From assembly GCF_900168205.1 (NCBI RefSeq), contig NZ_FUZE01000009.1:1-64000 (forward strand): 64,000 bases of DNA. The letters run 5' to 3'. A model generated the notes under the pieces. That model saw only the letters and a list, made by a program, of their open reading frames with translations. It was not told the DNA's origin and ran no database searches. Below, in pieces: positions 33,432-43,543 of this stretch. Each line of letters begins with the position of its first letter. Position 1 is the stretch's first letter. The stretch is from Chryseobacterium balustinum. GTDB taxonomy: Bacteria; Bacteroidota; Bacteroidia; Flavobacteriales; Weeksellaceae. The position numbers and the translations under genes were made by a program.

Positions 33432-33754
33432 TGAAAAGTAATTTACAGGCAACACAAGGAATTTTATCAATTTTAGCAATCGTTTGTTTAGCAGCGGGTT
33501 GGTTTAAAATTTTCCCGGATAATATTAACTATCTTCTTTCAGCAAGATTATTTTATATTTTAATTGGAATCAGCTTTATCGTTCAGGGAAGAATGTTGAT
33601 GCATACTAAATTTATGTATCCTATGTACGCTGCGGCGGGTTTATGTATCATTGGAGCATTTTTACCGATGGATTCAAGTCTTAACGTTATAAAAACGATT
33701 GGTCTTTTAGGTGGAGTGGTTATTTCTTTTGTGAGCAGATCACAGAATCGTTAA
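33431..33754 (+). CDS. Small membrane protein
   Basis: A 107-residue protein with about four hydrophobic segments (ILSILAIVCLAAGWF, LFYILIGISFIVQG, MYAAAGLCIIGAFL and TIGLLGGVVISFV) and few charged residues. No family is recognised. It is translationally coupled to panB and only 6 nt before the RluA gene. Confidence 0.75.
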   Translation: MKSNLQATQGILSILAIVCLAAGWFKIFPDNINYLLSARLFYILIGISFIVQGRMLMHTKFMYPMYAAAGLCIIGAFLPMDSSLNVIKTIGLLGGVVISFVSRSQNR

Positions 33755-33760
33755 GGTAGT

Positions 33761-34438
33761 ATGGAAGAGCAGATTGTTTTTGAGGATAATCACCTTTTAG
33801 TTATCAATAAAAAAGTAGGGCAACTCGTTCAGGGAGATAAAACTGGTGACGAACCTTTACTTGATTCCATTAAAGATTTCATCAAAAAAAGAGATAATAA
33901 ACCCGGAAATGTTTTTCTGGGTTTGGTACATCGTATCGATCGCCCAACTTCGGGTTTGGTGATTTATGCTAAAACGTCAAAAGCGCTTTCAAGATTGACT
34001 CAAATGGTTAAAAACCGTGAGATTCAGAAAACGTATTGGGCAGTTGTTGCTAAAGAAATGATTCCTCAAAGCCAAAGATTAGTTCATTATTTAAAGAAAA
34101 ACGAAAAAAATAATAAAGCGATTGTCTTTACAAAAGTTACCGAAGGGGCAAAAGAAGCAATTCTTACCTATAATGTCATCAAAGCATTAGATAATTATCT
34201 GCTTTTGGAAATTGATTTGGAAACCGGAAGACATCATCAAATCAGAGCACAGTTATCAAAGACCGGAGTTCCGATTAAAGGTGATCTAAAATACGGTGCA
34301 CCTCGTTCAAATCCGGATGGAGGAATTAACCTTCACGCCAGAAAACTTCAGTTTATACATCCTGTTACAAAGGAGGAGGTGACAATTGTTGCTCCCGTTC
34401 CGCAGAATGACGCAATCTGGAGAGCTTGTGAAGAGTAA
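33761..34438 (+). CDS. RluA family pseudouridine synthase
   Basis: A 225-residue enzyme with the family motif HRIDRPTSGLVIYAKT, whose Asp is the catalytic residue, and ETGRHHQIRAQLSKTGVPIKGDLKYGA near the end. There is no N-terminal S4 domain, unlike RluC/RluD, so it is the short RluA/TruC-like type. It isomerises uridines in rRNA or tRNA; the site cannot be told from sequence. It is the third gene after panB. Confidence 0.9.
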   Translation: MEEQIVFEDNHLLVINKKVGQLVQGDKTGDEPLLDSIKDFIKKRDNKPGNVFLGLVHRIDRPTSGLVIYAKTSKALSRLTQMVKNREIQKTYWAVVAKEMIPQSQRLVHYLKKNEKNNKAIVFTKVTEGAKEAILTYNVIKALDNYLLLEIDLETGRHHQIRAQLSKTGVPIKGDLKYGAPRSNPDGGINLHARKLQFIHPVTKEEVTIVAPVPQNDAIWRACEE

Positions 34439-34871
34439 ATATTAAATTAGAAATAAGTTATAAAATGGAAATTAGAGATGGTCTGATTTCCATTTTTATT
34501 TTCTTCAAATCTAAAATTCAGATTTGCTTTTCTACTTTTTAGGAGCTTTTTCCCGCTTTCCACTATATCTTTTGGGTTACGGCTCCGCTTCGCTCCGCCG
34601 CAACCCAAAAGGATGCCGTTGCAATCGGGGCTAGATAGAAAGTTATTTGTTTAAATATTTGAAAACCAAATACAAAGATTATCATCTTATAAGAATTTCA
34701 ACTCAAATCTTTCCAGTATAAAATAAAAAAGACATCTGCGTGATCTGCAAGATCAACGAGATATAAAAAACAATATTTTCAAACATTTAAAACTTCCAGC
34801 TTCTATCCCCCAACTTTCATCTCCTTCAAAAAATTTTGCCCATTTTAAAAAAATGGCTAACTTCGCTCCCA
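34439..34871. other. Intergenic region before the thiamine riboswitch
   Basis: No gene is supported. It holds a GC-rich palindromic repeat (34541-34635), then about 235 nt of AT-rich sequence with fragments such as a GATCTGC/GATCAACGAGAT stretch. No clear promoter element was picked out, although the thi promoter must lie here. Confidence 0.6.
34541..34635 (+). repeat. GC-rich palindromic intergenic element
   Basis: CTTTTGGGTTACGG (34569-34582) and CCGCAACCCAAAAG (34598-34611) form a 14-bp stem with one mismatch around a GC-rich 15-nt loop. It is flanked by AGGAGCTTTTTCCCGC and GCAATCGGGGCTAGA. Its GC content is far above the surroundings. I recall very similar sequences between genes in flavobacterial genomes, so it is probably a dispersed repeat. 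Confidence 0.65.
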
Positions 34872-34955
34872 ACTTTAGGGGTGTCTGTTGACAAAACAGG
34901 CTGAGACTTTACCCTTTGAACCTGATTTCTAGATCATACTAGCGTAGGAAAAAGT
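34872..34955 (+). promoter_or_regulatory. TPP riboswitch aptamer upstream of the thi operon
   Basis: Conserved THI-box segments are present in order: GGGGTG (34878-34883), GGCTGAGA, ACCCTTTGAACCTGAT and CTAGCGTAGG. A P1 stem can form between ACTTT (34872-34876) and AAAGT (34951-34955). It senses thiamine pyrophosphate and should turn the operon off when TPP is high. Confidence 0.95.
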
Positions 34956-34995
34956 GAGATGACTTTGCTGTACATTCTATTGTACAATGATGGGC

Positions 34996-35024
34996 ATTCC
35001 TAAAGTGTATTTAAAAATTTAGGA

Positions 35025-35026
<2 letters not shown>
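34996..35026 (+). promoter_or_regulatory. Start-codon sequestering hairpin of the thi riboswitch
   Basis: ATTCCTAAA (34996-35004) is perfectly complementary to TTTAGGAAT (35018-35026), which includes the first two bases of the thiS ATG. The overlapping CCTAAAGT (34999-35006) is also perfectly complementary to ACTTTAGG (34872-34879) in the aptamer's P1/P2 strand. The two pairings exclude each other, which suggests translational control. Confidence 0.65.
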
Positions 35027-37635
<2,609 letters not shown>

Positions 37636-37654
37636 GATTTATTCAAATTTAAAA

Positions 37655-38269
37655 ATGGAAAAGCTGCAATATATTTCTCAAGGTTTTACAAAAGCCGAAC
37701 AGGAATTAAATATAAAAAAAGCCTTAGACAACGGAATAAAATGGATTCAGGTTCGCTGGAAGAATGCTCCCGAAAATGAGTTTATCAGACTTTGTGAAAT
37801 TTCAAAAAAACTTTGCGCAGATAATCAATCGGTTTGTATCATCAACGACTATGTTCAGATTGCAAAAGATATTGATGCAGACGGTGTTCATTTGGGTTTA
37901 AAAGATACTTCGATTGAAATTTCAAGACAAATTTTAGGAAAAAATAAAATTATCGGTGGAACGGCAAATTCCATTTCAGATGTTTTGCAAAGAATGAATG
38001 AATCATGCGATTATATCGGTTTGGGACCTTTACGTTTTACTTCAACGAAAGAACAGCTAAGTCCGATTTTGGGTTTTGAAGGATATCAAAAAATTATTCA
38101 GACTTTAAAAGAAAAATCATTAGAAATACCAAAGATGTTCGCCATTGGCGGAGTGGTTTTGGAAGATATCGAACTCTTACAACAAATCGGAATTTACGGA
38201 GTCGCTGTTTCGGGGCAAATCACCAATCAACCTTCTATTACCAAAGAATTTAAAACAGTTTTACAATGA
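37655..38269 (+). CDS. thiE: Thiamine phosphate synthase ThiE
   Basis: A 204-residue enzyme with the expected ThiE motifs: [56 protein letters not shown] and FAIGGV. It joins hydroxymethylpyrimidine diphosphate and thiazole phosphate to thiamine phosphate. The stop overlaps the thiG start by 4 nt. Confidence 0.93.
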   Translation: MEKLQYISQGFTKAEQELNIKKALDNGIKWIQVRWKNAPENEFIRLCEISKKLCADNQSVCIINDYVQIAKDIDADGVHLGLKDTSIEISRQILGKNKIIGGTANSISDVLQRMNESCDYIGLGPLRFTSTKEQLSPILGFEGYQKIIQTLKEKSLEIPKMFAIGGVVLEDIELLQQIGIYGVAVSGQITNQPSITKEFKTVLQ

Positions 38270-39042
38270 ACAATCAACCGTTAATTATAGCAGACAGAAC
38301 TTTTGAATCGAGATTATTTTTAGGAACCGGAAAATTCGGAAACCTTTCAGAAATGACCGATTCTATCATCGCTTCGGGAAGTGAACTGGTGACAATGGCT
38401 TTAAAAAGAATCGATTCGCAATCTTCAGAAGATGACTTGTTGAGTGCTTTAAAACCTACAAAATCTCACCTTTTACCGAATACTTCGGGAGCAAGAACTG
38501 CTAAAGAAGCGGTTTTGGCAGCGCAATTGGCAAGAGAAGCTCTTGAAACAAATTGGGTAAAACTGGAAATTCATCCCGACCCAAAATATTTGTTACCTGA
38601 TCCGATTGAAACGTTGTATGCTACAGAAGAATTGGCAAAATTAGGGTTTATTGTGATGCCATATATTCATGCCGATCCGGTTTTATGCAAACGTTTAGAA
38701 GATGCAGGAACAGCTGTTGTAATGCCTTTGGGAGCGCCGATCGGAACAAATAAAGGTTTAAGAACTTTAGATTTTTTAGAAATAATTATTGCTCAAAGTA
38801 ATGTGCCTGTAGTAGTTGATGCCGGAATTGGAGCACCTTCTGATGCTGCAAAAGCAATGGAAATGGGAGCTGATGCGGTTTTGGTAAATACTGCAATTGC
38901 TGTTGCAAGAAATCCTGTAAATATGGCATTGGCTTTTAAAGAAGGTGTAATTGCGGGAAGAAGAGCTTTTGAATCTGGTTTGGGAGCTATTGGAAATCAT
39001 GCACAAGCATCAAGTCCGTTGACTTCTTTCTTGTTTGATTAA
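38266..39042 (+). CDS. thiG: Thiazole synthase ThiG
   Basis: A 258-residue ThiG. It has [10 protein letters not shown] at the start, the Schiff-base Lys in [18 protein letters not shown], and [13 protein letters not shown] with [30 protein letters not shown]. It builds the thiazole ring from deoxyxylulose phosphate, dehydroglycine (from ThiH) and ThiS thiocarboxylate. It overlaps thiE; a palindromic element lies between it and thiH. Confidence 0.96.
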   Translation: MNNQPLIIADRTFESRLFLGTGKFGNLSEMTDSIIASGSELVTMALKRIDSQSSEDDLLSALKPTKSHLLPNTSGARTAKEAVLAAQLAREALETNWVKLEIHPDPKYLLPDPIETLYATEELAKLGFIVMPYIHADPVLCKRLEDAGTAVVMPLGAPIGTNKGLRTLDFLEIIIAQSNVPVVVDAGIGAPSDAAKAMEMGADAVLVNTAIAVARNPVNMALAFKEGVIAGRRAFESGLGAIGNHAQASSPLTSFLFD

Positions 39043-39069
39043 ACTATGATTTTGCATAAGAATTAGAAA

Positions 39070-39113
39070 GTCCCGAAGGGACGATTTAATAAAGGATAGG
39101 ATAAAATCCTATC
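39070..39113 (+). repeat. Double-hairpin element between thiG and thiH
   Basis: Two adjacent stem-loops: GTCCC-GAA-GGGAC (39070-39082) and GATAGGAT-AAA-ATCCTATC (39095-39102 with 39106-39113). There is no T run, so it is not a standard terminator. It may be a dispersed element or an mRNA processing site inside the operon. Confidence 0.6.
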
Positions 39114-39138
39114 AATAAGTTATTTTAAACAAAATTAT

Positions 39139-40257
39139 ATGAAAAGTTTTAAAGATTTTTTTGAAAAATATCAATGGGATGAAGTGAAAGTAAAACTTGA
39201 AAAAGTGACGTTATCTGATGTGGAATATAGCCTTCAAAAAAAGAATAAAACAATAGATGATTTCCTTAATTTTCTTTCACCGGTTGCTGCTCAGAAATTA
39301 GAAGTAATGGCAATAATGACGCAGCAACTTACTCAGAAGCGGTTCGGAAAAACGATCCAGTTGTACGCGCCGTTGTATTTGAGTAATGAATGTCAGAATA
39401 TCTGCACGTACTGTGGTTTTAGTTTAGATAATTCCATTAAAAGAAAGACGCTTTCTGATACCGAATTGATGATTGAAGCGACAGTTTTAAAATCAATGGG
39501 AGTGAATCATGTGTTGCTGGTAAGCGGAGAAGCGAATAAAACGGTTGGAATTGATTATTTTTTGAATGCTGTTCGTTTGTTAAAGCCACATTTTGCTAAT
39601 ATTTCAATTGAAGTTCAGCCTTTGTCAGAAGAAGAATACCGACAGCTTCATGAAGCGGGTGTCAATGCGGTTTTGGTCTATCAGGAAACTTATCATCAGG
39701 AAGTTTACAAAGAATATCACCCGAAAGGAAAAAAATCAAATTTCAATTTTCGTCTGGAAACACCTGACAGAATTGGAAAAGCCGGAATTCATAAAATGGG
39801 ACTGGGTGTTTTGCTTGGTCTGGAAGATTGGCGGGTTGATAGTTTTTTCAATGCACTTCACATCGATTATCTTCAAAAACAATATTGGAAGAGTAGATAT
39901 TCGGTCTCGTTTCCTAGGCTTCGGCCTGCAGAAGGAATTATTGAGCCTAATTTCATGATGTCAGATAAAGATTTACTTCAATTAATCTGTGCGTACCGAA
40001 TTTGGAATGAAGACTTAGAGATTTCTATTTCAACCAGAGAAAACGAAAAATTTAGAGATCATATCATTTCTTTGGGTGCAACAGCGATGAGTGCAGCTTC
40101 AAAAACAAATCCGGGAGGTTATGCGGTGGACAAAGAATCGTTGGAACAATTTGAAACCAGTGATGAAAGAAGTATGGAAGAAATTAAAAGAGTGATTAAG
40201 AAATCCGGTTACGATCCTGTGATGAAAGATTGGGATGCTGTGTATAGCGGAGTTTAA
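39139..40257 (+). CDS. thiH: 2-iminoacetate synthase ThiH
   Basis: A 372-residue radical SAM enzyme with the CxxxCxxC motif as CQNICTYC (C85, C89, C92). The following PLSEEEYRQLHEAGVNAVLVYQETYH and SFPRLRPAEG stretches are typical of ThiH. It cleaves tyrosine to dehydroglycine, which feeds ThiG. ThiH is used instead of the oxygen-dependent glycine oxidase ThiO, which fits an organism that meets low oxygen. Confidence 0.96.
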   Translation: MKSFKDFFEKYQWDEVKVKLEKVTLSDVEYSLQKKNKTIDDFLNFLSPVAAQKLEVMAIMTQQLTQKRFGKTIQLYAPLYLSNECQNICTYCGFSLDNSIKRKTLSDTELMIEATVLKSMGVNHVLLVSGEANKTVGIDYFLNAVRLLKPHFANISIEVQPLSEEEYRQLHEAGVNAVLVYQETYHQEVYKEYHPKGKKSNFNFRLETPDRIGKAGIHKMGLGVLLGLEDWRVDSFFNALHIDYLQKQYWKSRYSVSFPRLRPAEGIIEPNFMMSDKDLLQLICAYRIWNEDLEISISTRENEKFRDHIISLGATAMSAASKTNPGGYAVDKESLEQFETSDERSMEEIKRVIKKSGYDPVMKDWDAVYSGV

Positions 40258-40311
40258 AGGTTGAAATTTTAAACAATCTAAAAATAAAAACTCTATCAGA
40301 AATATAACGAA

Positions 40312-40415
40312 CGTCACTTCGAGTAGATTTTGCAAAAAATCGTATCGAGAAGTTTTGCTTAATGAAAGTTCTCGATACATTTTTCTCCATTCCATTACGA
40401 AAAACAGTCGAACTG
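40312..40415 (-). repeat. Dispersed palindromic repeat, copy 2
   Basis: Reverse-orientation copy of the element at 17194-17310. Shared blocks include CGTCACTTCGAGTAGATTTT (+ strand), ATCGTATCGAGAAG and TTCTCGATACATTTTTCTCC. It fills the thiH-thiF gap. Its inverted pair GTATCGAGAA/TTCTCGATAC forms a hairpin. Confidence 0.75.
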
Positions 40416-40469
40416 AGGTGAGGCTAAAAAACAAATCTCGAACAACCAGATTCAAATAAAATCAAAAAA

Positions 40470-41180
40470 ATGAAAAACGAAGATATTTTCTCAAGATACA
40501 GCCGACAGATTTTTATTGAAGAAATCGGTTTGGAAGGTCAGCGAAAAATAATGAATTCAAAAGTTGTGGTGATTGGAGCAGGAGGTTTAGGAAGTCCTGT
40601 TATTCAATATTTGGCTGCGGCGGGAGTTGGAACTTTGGGCGTTGTAGATTTTGATGAGGTTGAATTGCATAATTTAAACCGACAAATCATTCATAATGAA
40701 AATTCTGTAGGAAAATCAAAGGTAAAAAGTGCGGAAGATTTTGTGAAAAACCTTAATCATCAGGTCAGTTTTATAAGGTTTGAAAGTAAAATAGATGAAT
40801 CAAATGCTAAAGAAATTATTTCTCAGTTTGATATGATTATTGACGGTTCTGATAATTTTAAAACGAGATATTTAGTTAATGATACTTGTGTAAAGCTAGG
40901 AAAGCCTTTGGTTTACGGGAGCATTCTAGGTTTTTCCGGACAGGTTGCAATTTTTAATTATAAGGGAAGTAAGAATTTAAGAGATATTTTCCCGGAACCT
41001 CCTTTTGATGAAGATCTTCCGGATTGTGACAGTCTCGGAGTTCTAGGTGCATTGCCGGGAATTGTAGGAAGTATGATGGCAAACCAAGCTTTGAAAATAA
41101 TAACGGATTTACCATTAAATTTAAATCAAATAACATTAATTGACACTTTAAACTGGAGATTTCAAACGGTGGATTTCTAA
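40470..41180 (+). CDS. thiF: ThiF/HesA/MoeB-type ubiquitin-like activating enzyme
   Basis: A 236-residue E1-like enzyme with the ATP site VVVIGAGGLGSPVIQYLAAAGVG, the Arg finger region NLNRQIIHNENSVGKSK, IDGSDNFKTRYLVND and DCDSLGVLGALPGIVGS. In the thi operon its job is to adenylate the C-terminus of ThiS. Both zinc CxxC pairs of E. coli ThiF/MoeB are missing: the usual CYRCLFP is SKNLRDIFP here, and the protein stops before the second pair. It is the last gene of the operon, 212 nt after thiH. Confidence 0.88.
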   Translation: MKNEDIFSRYSRQIFIEEIGLEGQRKIMNSKVVVIGAGGLGSPVIQYLAAAGVGTLGVVDFDEVELHNLNRQIIHNENSVGKSKVKSAEDFVKNLNHQVSFIRFESKIDESNAKEIISQFDMIIDGSDNFKTRYLVNDTCVKLGKPLVYGSILGFSGQVAIFNYKGSKNLRDIFPEPPFDEDLPDCDSLGVLGALPGIVGSMMANQALKIITDLPLNLNQITLIDTLNWRFQTVDF

Positions 41181-41199
41181 ACTTAGATTGCACAAGTTA

Positions 41200-41256
41200 A
41201 AATTCCCCTCCTTTGAAGGGGTGTCGAGAATTCAAAAAAATTTTGACGGGGTGGTT
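41200..41256 (+). repeat. Short intergenic element with CCCCT/AGGGG hairpin
   Basis: AATTCCCCTCCTTTGAAGGG is followed by TTGACGGGGTGGTT. CCCCT and AGGGG can pair over a 7-nt loop. I recall near-identical sequences dispersed between flavobacterial genes. It lies after thiF. Confidence 0.55.
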
Positions 41257-41304
41257 TTACTATTGTCAATTTTAAAAGTGAATTGTTTTTTGAATAAATT
41301 AGGC

Positions 41305-41331
41305 ATAAAAAAAACGGACTAAAGTCCGTTT
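41305..41331 (-). terminator. Intrinsic terminator of the outer-membrane barrel gene
   Basis: AAACGGAC and GTCCGTTT (41312-41319 and 41324-41331) pair over a 4-nt loop, followed on the minus strand by a run of T. It lies 25 nt past the stop of the gene at 41356. Confidence 0.9.
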
Positions 41332-41355
41332 CTATTGATAAATATTATATTTTAA

Positions 41356-43488
41356 CTATTGTCCTTGCTGTAAAATTCCTCCATTGCTGTCGCTTTGATT
41401 GGTTGATTTAATCATATTCGGATCTTCTTTTGCCAGCTTGTTTTTTGTCGGAATTTTATAATTTACGGTGATTCCGAAACTTCTGCTGTCATATTTATTG
41501 GATGTGAAAACATTTCCTCCTGTAGATACGGCCTTGATGACGCTTTTATTTTGATTAAAAATATCTCTTGCATACAATGAAAGATTAAGACGGTCACTCA
41601 TGAATTTTTTAGATACCGTAATGTCGAATGCGTTATTTAATGGTTTTTCAATTTCAAAATAATAGAAATTTCCACCTTTTGGTATTACATTATAATTTGC
41701 CTGAAGTCTGATATCTTTAGGAAGAATAAACTGTCCCATTAAGCTGAAGATCCAGAAACCTTTTGTTTTTACATCGGGCATTTCCTGAAGCTGATAACCA
41801 GTATAAACGTATAGTAAATTCATTTTATCAGGATTCACGTTGAATTTCATCAGTTCGCTGAAAGGAGTCGTAAACAGCATAAACGGAATTGGCATTCCAA
41901 AGTTAAAGTTATGCGTTCTGATGCTATTTACCTGTACCTGTTCGTTTGTAATAAAATTATCTTTTCTTGAAACTCGCTGTACAATCTGATTTTTTACCCA
42001 ACTGGTGTTGTAGCCAATATAAGCATAATCAAATGCACTGATTTTGATTTCAGCATTATCATAAATCGTTGGCTGTAAATTTGGGTTACCGGTTGAAGTA
42101 ACTGTTTCTGTGGTAAGTGTATTGTTATTCGGGTTTAGGAGCGAAACACTTGGTAGACTTATTTTTTTGTTATAGTTAACATTAACGAAAAGCTGTTTCA
42201 TTAAATTATACTGCACACTTGCGTTTGGAAAGACCTTAAACTTTTTGAATGGATTTAGATTACTTTCCTTTAAATTATCATTGTCATCATAGAATCGTGT
42301 AATTCCTGTGATATCATAATTTTCGGCTCTCGCTCCGGCGATGAAATCAAACTTTTTCAGAGTTGCCTGAAATTCTAAATAAGCAGAGGTAGTTTGTCTT
42401 GTATAATCAAGATTAATAATATTTTTATCTTTTGTTTCAAAATCTTGCTCGTCGTATAAACCTCCAAAACTTACCTTGCCATCATCTAATATTTTTAAAG
42501 GTTGAGAATAATCAACTCTGAAATTATATGAATTAAATAATGATGAGTTATTTAGTGATTGAGCTCCAAACTGATTAAATTCTGAATCACTGTTGGTATA
42601 AATTGCTTTAAAATCAAGCTTCTTATTTTTGTCCTCAAACTTTTTTTGATACGTTGCAGCAACTTCTTGTCTTAAACCATTATTATTTGTATAATTAGAT
42701 GTTGACGTATTAGTTAAAAAATTGTCACTCATAATATCTGCACCTCCGTTATTGTGATTGATGTCGTAGTTCAACAACAATCTGTCTTTTCCAAGCTCGA
42801 AAGTGAAAGCAGAGTTCATATAATAGGTTCTTCCCAGAGAATTAGAGTGGTTTCTTGTAAGCCCATCCAATTCTGAAAGCGATAAGCTTTCACGATAGTA
42901 TTGACCTAAATTGACCTGCCATCCAAACCATTTATTCCTTGAATTTAAAGCAATTGAATTATTAAATCTGCTTCTGTATTTGTCGTAGCTTGAAAAACGA
43001 TAGCCTCCATTGTAAACTGCAGTCAGATAGTTTTTTGCTGATTTGCTTGTAATAATATTTAAAATAGCACCTCCGGAAGTCGCAGGAAATTCGGCACCTG
43101 GTTGTGTAATGATTTCAATTCTTTCAACAGAATTTGCGGGCATTCCTTCCAGAAAAGCATTCAGTTCGTTGCTTGAAATATTCAGCGGTCTTCCGTCCAT
43201 ATAAACATCCAAAGGTTTTCCCTGATACATCATTCCCACCATATCAGAAACAACCAAACCCGGAAGTTTTTTTACTCCTTCCATCAAAGAGCCTGAGTTT
43301 AAGCTTGGCTGCTCAGAAAAATCAAAAATGGTACGGTCGGCTTTTTGCTCAACTGCTTTTTTAGTTTTAGTAATAACAACGCTTTCTATTTCCTTTTCTT
43401 TTAGTTTGCTATCATTATTGTCTTTGGTTTCTTGTGCAAAACCTAAAATTGAACCTAAAATTGAGAGAGTAAATAAAGTTTTCTTCAT
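41356..43488 (-). CDS. Outer-membrane beta-barrel receptor (TonB-dependent type)
   Basis: A 710-residue protein with a signal peptide (ending GFAQ), a plug domain (about 35-150, with IFDFSEQPSLNSGSLMEGVKKLPGLVVSD and ERIEIITQPGAEFPATSGGAILNIIT) and a 22-strand-like barrel (about 160-690). It belongs to the 'outer membrane beta-barrel protein' (OMP_b-brl_3) group of TonB receptors. The C-terminal tail is Asn/Ser/Gln-rich (STNQSDSNGGILQQGQ) beyond the last strand. No ligand can be named. It lies 55 nt after a related gene, probably from duplication, and ends in a terminator. Confidence 0.87.
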   Translation of the reverse strand: MKKTLFTLSILGSILGFAQETKDNNDSKLKEKEIESVVITKTKKAVEQKADRTIFDFSEQPSLNSGSLMEGVKKLPGLVVSDMVGMMYQGKPLDVYMDGRPLNISSNELNAFLEGMPANSVERIEIITQPGAEFPATSGGAILNIITSKSAKNYLTAVYNGGYRFSSYDKYRSRFNNSIALNSRNKWFGWQVNLGQYYRESLSLSELDGLTRNHSNSLGRTYYMNSAFTFELGKDRLLLNYDINHNNGGADIMSDNFLTNTSTSNYTNNNGLRQEVAATYQKKFEDKNKKLDFKAIYTNSDSEFNQFGAQSLNNSSLFNSYNFRVDYSQPLKILDDGKVSFGGLYDEQDFETKDKNIINLDYTRQTTSAYLEFQATLKKFDFIAGARAENYDITGITRFYDDNDNLKESNLNPFKKFKVFPNASVQYNLMKQLFVNVNYNKKISLPSVSLLNPNNNTLTTETVTSTGNPNLQPTIYDNAEIKISAFDYAYIGYNTSWVKNQIVQRVSRKDNFITNEQVQVNSIRTHNFNFGMPIPFMLFTTPFSELMKFNVNPDKMNLLYVYTGYQLQEMPDVKTKGFWIFSLMGQFILPKDIRLQANYNVIPKGGNFYYFEIEKPLNNAFDITVSKKFMSDRLNLSLYARDIFNQNKSVIKAVSTGGNVFTSNKYDSRSFGITVNYKIPTKNKLAKEDPNMIKSTNQSDSNGGILQQGQ

Positions 43489-43543
43489 GATGTGAGTAAA
43501 TCTAATCAGTTAGACGATAGAAAATCTTATTTGTTACAAAATT

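Noticed and set aside
40099..40455. 118-codon open frame on the minus strand over thiH and the repeat
   Set aside because: It overlaps the C-terminus of thiH and the repeat, and the MYREL-type segment comes from the repeat.
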